Assembly: GCF_031458255.1 (NCBI RefSeq)
Contig: NZ_JAVDYC010000001.1
Coordinates: forward strand, 9,678,699-9,742,698
DNA: 64,000 nt
DNA from: Catenuloplanes niger
GTDB taxonomy: Bacteria; Actinomycetota; Actinomycetes; Mycobacteriales; Micromonosporaceae
Direction: 5' to 3'
Shown here: piece by piece, positions 32,714 to 41,405 of the stretch
How positions within the stretch are numbered: position 1 is the stretch's first letter
Layout of the letters: every line of letters starts with the position of its first letter
The notes under the pieces: model-generated
Told to the model about the DNA's origin: nothing
Database searches by the model: none
Seen by the model: the letters and a program-made list of their open reading frames with translations, nothing else
Position numbers and translations under genes: made by a program

Positions 32714-33871
32714 ATGAGACGTGTGCTGATTTCGGGGGCCAGCATCGCGGGCCCGGCGCTGGCGTACTGGCTGGACCGGTACGGGTTCGACGTCACGGTG
32801 GTGGAACGGGCGGCGGGCGTACGGCAGGGTGGTTATCCGATCGACGTCCGCGGGTCGGCGATCGAGGTCTGCGCGCGGATGGGGATCCTGCCGGCGCTGC
32901 GCGAGGCGACGATCAACACCCGGCGGCTGACCGCGCTGCATCCGGACGGGCGGGTCGCCGCGCGCGTGGAGGTGGCGAAGCTGCTCGGCGACCAGACGCA
33001 GCGGGACGTGGAACTGCCCCGCGGCGAGCTGAGCGACATGCTGTACGCGCTGACCCGGGACCGGGTGGAGTACGTCTTCGGCGACTCGGTCCGCACCCTC
33101 ACCCAGCACGGCGACCGGGTCGACGTCACGTTCGAGCGGGGCGCGCCGCGTACCGTCGACGTGGTGGTGGGGTGCGACGGACTGCACTCCAGGACCCGGT
33201 CGCTGGCGTTCGGCCCGGAGCAGCAGTACCACCGCTGTCTCGGCTTCTGCTTCGCCGGGTTCTCGGTGCCGAACACGGCCGGGCTGTCCCACGAGGCGGT
33301 GCTGCAGAACGGGCCCGGCCTCGGCGCCACCATGTACGCGGTCCGCGACCGGCCGTCGCTGTTCACTCTGATGGTGTTCACCGCCCCGCAGCCGCCCCGT
33401 GGCTGGACCGCGGACGACGTACGGCAGCGGGTTCGTGAGCGGTTCGCGGGCTTCGGCGGCGAGGTGCCCCGCCTGCTGGACGCGATGGACGCCGCGGACG
33501 ACCTGTACTTCGACACGGTCAGCCAGATCCGCATGCCGTCCTGGTCGGCCGGCCGGGTGGTGCTGGCCGGGGATGCCGGCTACGCTCCGTCGTTCCTGTC
33601 CGGCCAGGGCACCAGCCTGGCGCTGGCCGGCGCGTACGTGCTGGCCGGTCAGCTGCGCCGGGCGCCGGAGCACGCGTTCGCGCGGTACGAGGCCGCGATG
33701 CGCGACTACGTGCGGCGCAACCAGGACATGGCGGTCGGCGCGTCGTTCCTGATCCCGCGCACCCGGCACGGCCTGTGGCTGCGGAACCGGGGCCTGCGGG
33801 CGGCGCCGTTCCTGTCCCGGCTCTCCTCGCGGATCGACCGCAACGCGACCGCGCTCGCCATCGACGACTGA
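32714..33871 (+). CDS. FAD-dependent aromatic-ring/tetracycline-type monooxygenase
   Basis: A 385-aa class A flavoprotein hydroxylase of the PHBH fold. It has the dinucleotide motif GASIAGP at residues 8-14, the DG motif VVGCDGLHSRTR near 152-163, and the GD motif VVLAGDAGYAPSFLSGQG near 280-297. NAD(P)H-dependent hydroxylation of an aromatic or polyketide-like substrate is expected; TetX-like antibiotic inactivation is one possibility. The ATG follows gagaag. It is controlled by the divergent TetR gene through the shared operator, which suggests an inducible detoxification role. It converges with the Hsp70 gene at 33880, 8 bp away. Confidence 0.9.
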   Translation: MRRVLISGASIAGPALAYWLDRYGFDVTVVERAAGVRQGGYPIDVRGSAIEVCARMGILPALREATINTRRLTALHPDGRVAARVEVAKLLGDQTQRDVELPRGELSDMLYALTRDRVEYVFGDSVRTLTQHGDRVDVTFERGAPRTVDVVVGCDGLHSRTRSLAFGPEQQYHRCLGFCFAGFSVPNTAGLSHEAVLQNGPGLGATMYAVRDRPSLFTLMVFTAPQPPRGWTADDVRQRVRERFAGFGGEVPRLLDAMDAADDLYFDTVSQIRMPSWSAGRVVLAGDAGYAPSFLSGQGTSLALAGAYVLAGQLRRAPEHAFARYEAAMRDYVRRNQDMAVGASFLIPRTRHGLWLRNRGLRAAPFLSRLSSRIDRNATALAIDD

Positions 33872-33879
33872 CGGGCGGG

Positions 33880-35826
33880 TTACAGCTGCCTGATCTCGGT
33901 GATCGTGAGGTCGGCGCCGAACGTGATGCCGTACGTCTGGCTGCGGGGATATCCGGGCAGCGCGGCCACGAAGTCCGCCAGCGGCACGGTGCCGCCGTTG
34001 ATGGTGCGGAACTCCGCGCCGTCGGCGGCCGCGAGCCACCACGGGCCCTGCCCGTCGGTGTCGCCGGTGTTCGCCACCGCGGCCTCCCGGATCCGGAGCC
34101 GCAGCCGGCCGCCGGAGGAGTTGGACGAGTCGATCACCATCACGATCGGTCCCCGTCCGGCGTAGTCGGTGGCGGGCAGGGAGCGGTACGCGTCGGGGAC
34201 GTCCGGGTTCGCCTCGCGGACCGCCTGCACGACCAGCGGGTCCAGCGGATCGCCGGCGGAGTTGAGCAGCGGGCCGGTGGGGGTGGCCGCGGCGCCGGTC
34301 GGAGCCGACGGGCCGGCGCCCCGGGACTGATCCACCTCGCGGTCGTTGCGGTACACGGCATACCCGCCGCCCGCCGCGGCCAGCACGACGACGGCGGCCA
34401 GCGTGGCCGGCCAGCGGCGTCGCCGGGGTGCCGGGCCGGTGGGCACCGGGTCGCCGGTCACCGTGCCCTCGGGCGCACCGACCCGCGCGTACGGCCGGGT
34501 CACCCCGACGTGCGGCTCCGGCGCGCCGGCCGGCCCCGCGGATGCCGGCCGGGGCGCCGGCACCGGCCGCACGGTGGACGGCACCGCGGCGGGCGGCTCC
34601 ACGGAGGACGTGCCACCCGGCCGGGCGGCCGCGTCACCGGCCCGCTTGGCGGCCGCGAGCGCGGTCAACGGCATCAGCGGCACCGGCGGTCCGTTCAGCA
34701 CGGCGGCCAGGTCCGACCCGGCCTGTGCCGGCATCGCGTACGGCACCTGGTCCCGGGCGACCCGTACGGTCGCGTGGGCGTCGGTCCAGCTGACCTCGCC
34801 GGCCCGGGACGCGCCGTGCGCCACCGCGAGCTCCGGCTGCTCGATCACGGTCGGCGCCACGCCCAGCGCGCGGTGCAGCGTGGACGCGACCAGCGGCACC
34901 CGGCTGGCGCCGCCGACCAGCAGCACGCCCGCGAGCGCGGACTCGGCCACGCCGGCCTCGCGCAGCACCGCGCGGGTGTTCGCCACGGTACGGTCGATCA
35001 CCGGCCGGGCCAGGGACTCGAACTCCTCCCGGCCGAGCGGCGCCTCCGTCTCCAGCAGCGGCACGTGGATGTGCGTGGCCGCGGACCGGGACAGCATCTC
35101 CTTGCCGGTCCGCACGTCTGCCCAGAACGCCCGGGACACGCGCCGGTCCGCGGCCGAGGCCGGGAGCATCAGCCGCTCCCACGCGGCCGGGTCCCTCGGC
35201 CCGTAGACGGCACCGAGGTGCGCCACGATGGCGGCGTCCAGGTCGAGACCGCCGCCGTCGGACAGGCCGGACGTGGCCAGCACCTCGAACCCGTCGCCGG
35301 TGCGGCGGATCACGGACGCGTCGAACGTGCCGGCGCCGAGGTCGTAGACGACCACGCCGCGGCCGGCCGGGATCGTGGTGCCGACCGTGGACGCGAAGTA
35401 CGCCGCGGCCGCGACCGGCTCGCTGACCAGGCGGACGTCGTGCATCCCGGCCCGGGCGGCCGCGTCCAGCAGCACCTGCCGGCGCCGGCCGCCCCACGCT
35501 GCCGGATGCGTGATCGTCACCCGGCGCGGCGGCGTGGCCAGCTGGCCGGCCACCCGGCGCAGCACGGCCGCGAACAGGTCCTGCACCGCCACCTCGACGT
35601 CGCCGAGCAGCACGGTCCGTTCGTCGACGCGCTGCTTCGGGTACGGCTCGTAGCTCTCCGGGGAGGTCCGGGCCGCGTGCGCCGCGTCCGGTCCGACGAG
35701 CAACTGGCCGCTCGGGTCCGCACAGACCCCGGACGGCAGCGAGGGTGCGCCGTCGAAGAGCACCGGGCGGCCGTCCACCACCGCGACCGTGCTGGAGGTG
35801 CCGAAGTCGATGCAGAGGTGCGTCAC
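33880..35826 (-). CDS. Membrane-anchored Hsp70-family protein
   Basis: A 648-aa protein. The first about 375 residues are an Hsp70 nucleotide domain (CIDFGTSSTVAVV, DLGAGTFDASVIRR, LLVGGASRVP). A Pro/Ala-rich linker of about 100 residues follows, then RRRR and one membrane span (TLAAVVVLAAAGGGYAVY), then an external domain of about 130 residues. This inside-out Hsp70 layout occurs in actinomycetes with unknown function, possibly sensing at the cell surface. The substrate-binding half of DnaK is replaced. GTG 35826 sits 6 bases after tatcgt, suggesting a leaderless start. It is not related in architecture to the two Hsp70s at 5.6 and 13.2 kb. Confidence 0.85.
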   Translation of the reverse strand: MTHLCIDFGTSSTVAVVDGRPVLFDGAPSLPSGVCADPSGQLLVGPDAAHAARTSPESYEPYPKQRVDERTVLLGDVEVAVQDLFAAVLRRVAGQLATPPRRVTITHPAAWGGRRRQVLLDAAARAGMHDVRLVSEPVAAAAYFASTVGTTIPAGRGVVVYDLGAGTFDASVIRRTGDGFEVLATSGLSDGGGLDLDAAIVAHLGAVYGPRDPAAWERLMLPASAADRRVSRAFWADVRTGKEMLSRSAATHIHVPLLETEAPLGREEFESLARPVIDRTVANTRAVLREAGVAESALAGVLLVGGASRVPLVASTLHRALGVAPTVIEQPELAVAHGASRAGEVSWTDAHATVRVARDQVPYAMPAQAGSDLAAVLNGPPVPLMPLTALAAAKRAGDAAARPGGTSSVEPPAAVPSTVRPVPAPRPASAGPAGAPEPHVGVTRPYARVGAPEGTVTGDPVPTGPAPRRRRWPATLAAVVVLAAAGGGYAVYRNDREVDQSRGAGPSAPTGAAATPTGPLLNSAGDPLDPLVVQAVREANPDVPDAYRSLPATDYAGRGPIVMVIDSSNSSGGRLRLRIREAAVANTGDTDGQGPWWLAAADGAEFRTINGGTVPLADFVAALPGYPRSQTYGITFGADLTITEIRQL

Positions 35827-35868
35827 CGGGACACGATAGCGGCTCGTGATCATCGCGGTGGTGACGGA

Positions 35869-35903
35869 ACCGGCCGGCGCCCCGGGTGCGGGCACCGGCC
35901 GGT
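35869..35903. terminator. Terminator of the GH92 gene
   Basis: Arms of 14 bp with one mismatch (accggccggcgccc / gggcaccggccggt) and a 7-nt loop, starting 13 bp beyond the GH92 stop on the minus strand. Confidence 0.6.
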
Positions 35904-35916
35904 GATCGGCTGATCG

Positions 35917-38900
35917 TCAGGCCAGCAGTTCCAGCTCGGCCACGGTGGCCGGGCCGGTGAACTCCAGGCGGTAGTGGGTGTACGCGCCGGGCGCGGCGAC
36001 CGTGAACGGCCGGGTCTGCTGCCGCCAGGTGAACGACTGCGACGAGCGCGTGTCCAGCGTCGTCCAGGTGGTCCCGTCGGTGGAGCCCAGCAGCTTCCAG
36101 GCGCCCGGGTCCGCCCCCGCGGTGGCCGCGGACGTGATCGTGTACTGCTTGACCGAGGCGGCCTCGGCGAGCGTCCAGTCCTGTGTGGTCACCGACGCCG
36201 ACGTGGCCGAGGAGTCGTCGGCGAGCGCGGCCGTGGTCACCGTACCGGCCACGTCCCGCTGCGGCGTGGCGACGGCCGGGCCCTGGGTCAGCGACGGCGG
36301 GACCGCGTTCGCACCGGTCGCCCAGCGGGACGGCTTCGCGCCCATGGTGAAGTCGAGCGTGGCGCCGTTCGCCAGCACCGAGTGCGGCAGGTGCGTCTGG
36401 TTCCACGCCTTGCCGTTGACCCGCAGCGACTGCACGTAGACGTTGGACGCGGAGTTGCCCGGTGCCCGGATCACCACCTTCTTACCGTTCTCCAGGTTGA
36501 TCGTCGCCTTGGTGAACAGCGGGGAGCCGATCACGTAGGACGCGCTGCCCATCTGGAGCGGGTAGAAGCCGAGCGCGGCGAACACGTACCACGCGGACAT
36601 CTCGCCGTTGTCCTCGTCGCCCGGGTAGCCCTGGCCGATCTCGCTGCCGAGGTAGAGCCGGTCGAGGACCTCACGGGTGAGCGCCTGCGTCCTGTACGGC
36701 TGCCCGGTGAACGTGTACATCCACGGGATGTGGTGCGACGGCTGGTTGGAGTGCCCGTACTGCCCCATCCGCACGTCCCGCGCCTCGGTCATCTCGTGGA
36801 TGACGCCACCGTACGAGCCGCCCTTGAGGCCCTCCTCCGGATCGGCGAAGAACGTGTCCAGCTTCTCCGCCAGCCCGGACCGGCCGCCGTAGAGGTTGGC
36901 CAGCCCCTGCCCGTCCTGTGGCACGTGGAACGCCATGTTCCACCCGTTCGTCTCGGTGTAGTCGTAGCCCCAGACCTCCGGGTCGTACTGTTCCGCGGTC
37001 CGGCGCCACTGCCCGGCCGAGTCCTTGCCCTGGAAGAAGTCGACGGACGGGTCGAACAGGTTCACGTACCCGAGCGCCCGCTCCCGGTAGTAGGTCGCCT
37101 CCTCGCGGTAGCGGGCCGCGTCCGGCCCGCCCCGGTCGGCCAGTGCCGCGGCCATGTTCGCGATGCCGAAGTCGTTGATGTAGCCGTCCATCGCCCAGGA
37201 GAACGCCTCGCCGGTCACGTCCGACGGCGTGTACCCCTTGAAGATCGACGTCCGCATGCCCTTGCGCCCGACGTTGTCGTTCGGCGGGGTGACCGACGCG
37301 TTCTTCACGGCCGCGGCGTAGGCCTCCTCGAGATCGAACCCCTTGACCCCCTTGAGGTACGCGTCCGCGAACGCCACGTCCGAGCTGGTGCCGACCATCA
37401 GGTTCGCGTAGCCCGGCGACGACCAGCGGGAGATCCAGCCGCCGTCCCGGTACTGCTGCACGAACCCGTCCGCCATCTCGCCGGCCATCGACGGGGTGAG
37501 CAGCGAGTAGGCCGGCCAGGTGGTGCGGTAGGTGTCCCAGAAGCCGTTGTTGACGTACACCTTGCCGGGTTTGACCTCGGCCCCGGTCTCGGTGGGTGTG
37601 CTCGGCGGCGTCGACACCGACGACTGCACCGCGTGCTTCCAGACCGGTGCCGCGGCCGTCCCGGTGTTCTCGTGCGCCGAGTTCGGGTAGAGGAACAGCC
37701 GGTACAGGTTGGAGTAGAGCGTGACCAGCTGGTCCCGGCGCGCGCCCTCCACCTCGACGGTGCGCAGCTTGGTGTTCCACAGCCCTTCGGCCCGGGACCG
37801 CACCGTCTCGATCGTGTCCTTCGCGGCCACCTCCAGCTCGAGGTTGTGCCGCGCCTGCGCCACGCTGATCAGCGAGGTCGCCACCCGGAGGTTGACCGTG
37901 CGCGCGCCCACCGCGACGTACCCGGTCGAGGGCCGGTTGCCGTTCGGCAGCATCCCGCTGCCGGTGACCGGCGCGTCCAGCGTCCCGTAGAGGAACATCC
38001 GCGTCGCGCCGTTCGACAGGCCGCTGCGCACGTCCGACCACCCGGTGACCGTGCCGGTCGCGGCGTCGACGGTCAGGCCGGCGCCGTTGTCCACATTGTC
38101 GAAGATGATGTTGCCGCCGTCGCCGGTGAACGTGAACCGCAGCACCGCCGCGTGGTCCGTCGGCGCGATCTCCGCCTTCAGCCCGCTGTCGAACGTGACG
38201 CCGTAGTAGTGCGGCTTCGCCACCTCGTTCTCGTGCCGGAATGTCAGCGCCCGCCCGGTCCGGTCCGCGTTCGGCACGCCGGTGCCGTCCTGCGGCATGA
38301 ACTGGAACGTCTGCCGGTCCGCCATCCACGGGCTCGGCTCGTGACTGACCGACAGCGCCTGCAGCGCCGGCCGGTTCTGCGCGTCGTTGCCCTTGTGGTA
38401 CTCGTACAGCCAGCTCAGCGTGCCCGCGTTCGTCACCGGCGTCCAGAAGTTGAAGCCGTGCGGCACCGCGGTCGCGGGGATGTTGTTACCGCGGGAGAAC
38501 GCGCCGCTCGAGTGCGTGCCACGCCGCGTCTCCACGTACCCGGCGAGGCTCTTCGAGGGCTTCTCCACCGGCACGTCCGCGATGCTGATGTCGTCGAACC
38601 AGGCGCGCCACGGGCTGGCCGGCCCGCTCGGCTTGTCGTAGGCGACCAGGATCCGGTCGATCGTCCGGCCGCGTGCCACGTCGCCGATCCGGGTGACGCG
38701 CTTGTTCCACTGGTTCACGGAGAGCGTCTTCGCCGCGCCCTGCGCCGCCGGGCTGACCACGGTCCCGTGCTGGTCCGTCGCGCGCAGCCCGCTCAGGAAC
38801 GTGCCGTCCGTGAACGCCAGGTCCACCGACGTGTAGGTCGCCGGGTAGGTCATGTCACCGCGGGTGAACTCCGGGAACACCAGGTAGGACAGCTCGGTGT

Positions 38901-39699
38901 CCCGGTTCACCCGCAGGTTGACGTCGTAGATCCTGTTGTACGTGTAGCCGCGTCCGTCCACCGCGTGCCGTCCGGCGAACTCCAGCGCCCTGACGCCGGT
39001 GAACCCGACGCGCGCCTTCGCGGCCGGCGCGTTGCCCGGACCGTCGCCGATCGCGCTGCGCACCGGTGCCGGCGGCAGCGGCGTCTCGTCGCCGTCGGAC
39101 AGCTGCAGGTCCGCGAGCTGGATCAGGTTCACGCCGCCGTTCGCGGTGACGCTCAACCGGTAGTGACTCCACTCCCCCGGCGTCGCCACGTCGAACGTGG
39201 TCGTGTTGCCGCGCGCGCCCAGGTTCTGCCCGGTCCGGGTGTCCACCGTGGTCCACGTGCCGCCGTCGTTCGAGCCCTCGAGACGCCAGTCCTTCGGGTC
39301 CCGCTCCGGCGCGTCGTTCGCCGCGGTCAGCGCGTACCGCACCACCCGCACCGGCGCGTCCAGCCGGTAGGCGGCCCAGCCGGTCGCGGTGAAGACCAGC
39401 CACTTCGTGTCCGGGTCCGCGTCGTTCAGGTTCTCCTTGACCTCACCGCCCGCGGTGTTCTCCCCGGACGCGGTGATCGCGGTGACCCGGCCCGCGACCG
39501 AGCCCGGCAGTCCCGGGTTGAGCCGGCCGTCCACGCCGGACGCGCGCTCCGCCGTGTCCACCCAGGTCGGCGGCGGATCACCGCCCTCGAACGAGCTGGC
39601 GAAGCGGGGCGCCGGTGCCGCCGACGCCGGACCCGGAACCATCACCGACCCTCCCAGCAGGACCAATGCCATTGTGGCGGCGACGGGCAGACGACGCAT
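35917..39699 (-). CDS. Secreted GH92 alpha-mannosidase with two F5/8-type modules
   Basis: A 1260-aa secreted enzyme. A Sec signal peptide (residues 1-27, ending GPASA) is followed by a discoidin-like carbohydrate-binding module (about 60-200), a second beta domain, then the two-part GH92 catalytic region (about 385-1130). GH92 enzymes are calcium-dependent exo-alpha-mannosidases that invert configuration, typically acting on alpha-1,2-mannans. The block GWISRWSSPGYANLMVGTSS and the late segment GYPGDEDNGEMSAWYVF are characteristic. A C-terminal F5/8 module (about 1140-1260) completes it. ATG 39699 has ggagg 8 bases upstream. The upstream leader is AT-rich and holds the near-palindrome taaaggctccttaa (39763-39776), a possible operator. 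Substrates would be fungal or yeast mannan; inference. Confidence 0.92.
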   Translation of the reverse strand: MRRLPVAATMALVLLGGSVMVPGPASAAPAPRFASSFEGGDPPPTWVDTAERASGVDGRLNPGLPGSVAGRVTAITASGENTAGGEVKENLNDADPDTKWLVFTATGWAAYRLDAPVRVVRYALTAANDAPERDPKDWRLEGSNDGGTWTTVDTRTGQNLGARGNTTTFDVATPGEWSHYRLSVTANGGVNLIQLADLQLSDGDETPLPPAPVRSAIGDGPGNAPAAKARVGFTGVRALEFAGRHAVDGRGYTYNRIYDVNLRVNRDTELSYLVFPEFTRGDMTYPATYTSVDLAFTDGTFLSGLRATDQHGTVVSPAAQGAAKTLSVNQWNKRVTRIGDVARGRTIDRILVAYDKPSGPASPWRAWFDDISIADVPVEKPSKSLAGYVETRRGTHSSGAFSRGNNIPATAVPHGFNFWTPVTNAGTLSWLYEYHKGNDAQNRPALQALSVSHEPSPWMADRQTFQFMPQDGTGVPNADRTGRALTFRHENEVAKPHYYGVTFDSGLKAEIAPTDHAAVLRFTFTGDGGNIIFDNVDNGAGLTVDAATGTVTGWSDVRSGLSNGATRMFLYGTLDAPVTGSGMLPNGNRPSTGYVAVGARTVNLRVATSLISVAQARHNLELEVAAKDTIETVRSRAEGLWNTKLRTVEVEGARRDQLVTLYSNLYRLFLYPNSAHENTGTAAAPVWKHAVQSSVSTPPSTPTETGAEVKPGKVYVNNGFWDTYRTTWPAYSLLTPSMAGEMADGFVQQYRDGGWISRWSSPGYANLMVGTSSDVAFADAYLKGVKGFDLEEAYAAAVKNASVTPPNDNVGRKGMRTSIFKGYTPSDVTGEAFSWAMDGYINDFGIANMAAALADRGGPDAARYREEATYYRERALGYVNLFDPSVDFFQGKDSAGQWRRTAEQYDPEVWGYDYTETNGWNMAFHVPQDGQGLANLYGGRSGLAEKLDTFFADPEEGLKGGSYGGVIHEMTEARDVRMGQYGHSNQPSHHIPWMYTFTGQPYRTQALTREVLDRLYLGSEIGQGYPGDEDNGEMSAWYVFAALGFYPLQMGSASYVIGSPLFTKATINLENGKKVVIRAPGNSASNVYVQSLRVNGKAWNQTHLPHSVLANGATLDFTMGAKPSRWATGANAVPPSLTQGPAVATPQRDVAGTVTTAALADDSSATSASVTTQDWTLAEAASVKQYTITSAATAGADPGAWKLLGSTDGTTWTTLDTRSSQSFTWRQQTRPFTVAAPGAYTHYRLEFTGPATVAELELLA

Positions 39700-39798
39700 G
39701 AGACCTCCATCGACGTTGATGACCCGTCCGCCATCTTCGATCGCCGGAGACAGATATGTAAAGGCTCCTTAACAAAAATCTGATCATGCGGTACGGAT

Positions 39799-39841
39799 GC
39801 GGCCGCCCCGCGCATGCACCGAGGCGGCCGCGGCTCCACGG
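39799..39841. terminator. Hairpin after the SapA-like gene
   Basis: Arms gcggccgcc (39799-39807) and ggcggccgc (39833-39841) with a 25-nt loop, starting 8 bp beyond the stop of the minus-strand secreted protein. Confidence 0.45.
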
Positions 39842-39848
39842 CCCGGGA

Positions 39849-40229
39849 TCAGCAGCTGAACGACACGGCGGAGGTGCCGCTCAGCCCGCGCACGCTCGCG
39901 CACGCGCCCTTCTGCTTCACCGGCCCGGCGTAGTAGCGGTAGGTGCCGTCGTCCAGCGCCCAGCCCCGGCCGCCGCGCACCAGCAGGCCCGCGCCCACGT
40001 ACGACGCCTTGCCGACCTTCGCGGTCTTGATCGTCACCACGCACTGCCACCGCCCGCTGACCAGCTGGTAGACGACCGCGTCCGCCACCTTGGCCTGCCG
40101 CTTCACCGTGTATCCGGCGCCGCACAGCGTCGTGGGCGAGTACTGGTTCGGCGCGGCGTGGGCGACGGTGGGCGCGAGCGCGACGGCGAGGACCGCGGCG
40201 GTCAGCACGCCCAGGATCCGGCGGATCAT
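39849..40229 (-). CDS. Small secreted protein, spore-associated protein A (SapA)-like
   Basis: A 126-aa exported protein. A clear Sec signal (IRRILGVLTAAVLAVALAPTVAHA) is followed by a compact beta-rich domain of about 100 residues. Its cysteines (LCGAGY, WQCVVTIK, GACASV, SFSC) can make two disulfides. The pattern VVYQL...CVVTIK...YRYYAGPV...A resembles the actinomycete spore-associated protein A family found on spore surfaces. That resemblance is from memory of the family pattern, so it is moderate. A strong aaaggag site precedes the ATG. It is a single gene ending at a hairpin. Confidence 0.7.
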   Translation of the reverse strand: MIRRILGVLTAAVLAVALAPTVAHAAPNQYSPTTLCGAGYTVKRQAKVADAVVYQLVSGRWQCVVTIKTAKVGKASYVGAGLLVRGGRGWALDDGTYRYYAGPVKQKGACASVRGLSGTSAVSFSC

Positions 40230-40337
40230 GATTGTTGCTCCTTTTGTCCGTTTAATACCTTCCGGGGTACAACGGTGCGCGGCCGAGCGGGATATTCGCT
40301 GTTCAAGATCGGTGCGGAGGCCGGAGAATCGGGGCCC

Positions 40338-41279
40338 GTGAGTACCCGACTACGCGAGATCGCCCGCCAGACCCTCGACGTCCTCGAGGCCGGCGCCTAT
40401 ACCTCCCCGTCCGGCGCGACCGTGCCGCTGACCGCGCTCGTCGACGCGGCGGTCGCCGGCACCGTGCTGCACCTGCCGGACGCCCCTCTGCCCACCGGCG
40501 CTGATTTTCCCGGCGGCGCTGTTTCTTCCACCGACGCTGTTTCTTCCACCGACGCTGCTTCTTCCACCGACGCTGCTTCTTCCGCCGATGCTGCTTCGTC
40601 CGGCGGCACTGTTTCTTCCGGCGGCGCCGTGCGGTCGGCCGGGGGCGCGCCGGTGGCCGTGGAGGTGACCGGTGAGAGCACGCTCTACGCCGCGCGGCGG
40701 CTCGCGCAGGACGGGCCGGTCGCCGCGCTGGTGTTCGCGTCCGCGAAGAACCCCGGCGGCGGCTTCCGCACCGGCGCGCAGGCCCAGGAGGAGAGCGTCG
40801 CCCGCGCGAGCGCGCTGTTCCCCTGCCTCACCGCCGTGCCCGAGTTCTACGACTTCCACCGCACCCAGGGCGACCTGCTGTACAGCGATCGGGTGATCTA
40901 CTCGCCCGGCGTGCCGGTCTTCCGGGACGACAAGGGCCGCTTCCTCGACTCGCCGCACCGGGTGTCGATGCTGACCGCGGCCGCCCCGAACCGCGGCGCG
41001 ATCACCCGCAACCAGCCCGCGTCACTCCCCCGGGTCGACGCCGTGCTGGCACACCGCGCCCGCCGCGTCCTCGAGGTCGCGGCCGCGCACGGCGAGCGGC
41101 GGCTCGTCCTCGGCGCGTGGGGCTGCGGCGTCTTCCGCAACGAACCCACCGCGGTGGCGGACGCGTTCGCGACCGCGCTCGACGCGCTCCCGGGCCGGTT
41201 CGACCGGGTGGTTCTCGCCGTGCTGGACCGCGGCGACGCACCGATCCGGGCCGCGTTCACCGCGCGATTCGCCAGCTGA
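40338..41279 (+). CDS. PARG-like macrodomain protein (TIGR02452 family)
   Basis: A 313-aa protein resembling bacterial poly(ADP-ribose) glycohydrolase. The catalytic loop is intact: NPGGGFRTG followed by AQAQEESVARAS, the GGG-x(n)-QEE signature in which the glutamates cleave the ribose-ribose bond. A GAWGCGVFRNEP segment near the C-terminus lines the ADP-ribose pocket. GTG 40338 is used; the long upstream frame is antisense to the SapA-like gene. Between residues about 60 and 98 there is an inserted run of 6-residue repeats (SSTDA/SSGG), described separately. It may reverse ADP-ribosylation; no partner toxin or ADP-ribosyltransferase is adjacent. Confidence 0.85.
   Translation: MSTRLREIARQTLDVLEAGAYTSPSGATVPLTALVDAAVAGTVLHLPDAPLPTGADFPGGAVSSTDAVSSTDAASSTDAASSADAASSGGTVSSGGAVRSAGGAPVAVEVTGESTLYAARRLAQDGPVAALVFASAKNPGGGFRTGAQAQEESVARASALFPCLTAVPEFYDFHRTQGDLLYSDRVIYSPGVPVFRDDKGRFLDSPHRVSMLTAAAPNRGAITRNQPASLPRVDAVLAHRARRVLEVAAAHGERRLVLGAWGCGVFRNEPTAVADAFATALDALPGRFDRVVLAVLDRGDAPIRAAFTARFAS
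40518..40626 (+). repeat. 18-bp tandem repeats inside the PARG-like gene
   Basis: About six copies of an 18-bp unit of the type gctg(c/t)ttcttccaccgac, coding (A/V)SSTDA. The unit uses T-ending codons (gct, gtt, tct) that are rare around it, so it looks like a recent slippage expansion or acquired insertion. Confidence 0.75.
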
Positions 41280-41405
41280 CACCGATTGTCGGGTGTTCAG
41301 CACTTTCCCGGCGACCGGCGCGGCTCCGGTACGCTGCCCCTCCGTCCGTCTCGTTCTGCCGGGGTCCCGCGCCCCTGCGCCGACGAAGCCTGAAGGGGAG
41401 TCGCC

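Noticed and set aside
35974..39783. A 1269-codon plus-strand frame opposite GH92
   Set aside because: The GH92 signal peptide and catalytic motifs are on the minus strand; the plus frame has no start context and no motifs.
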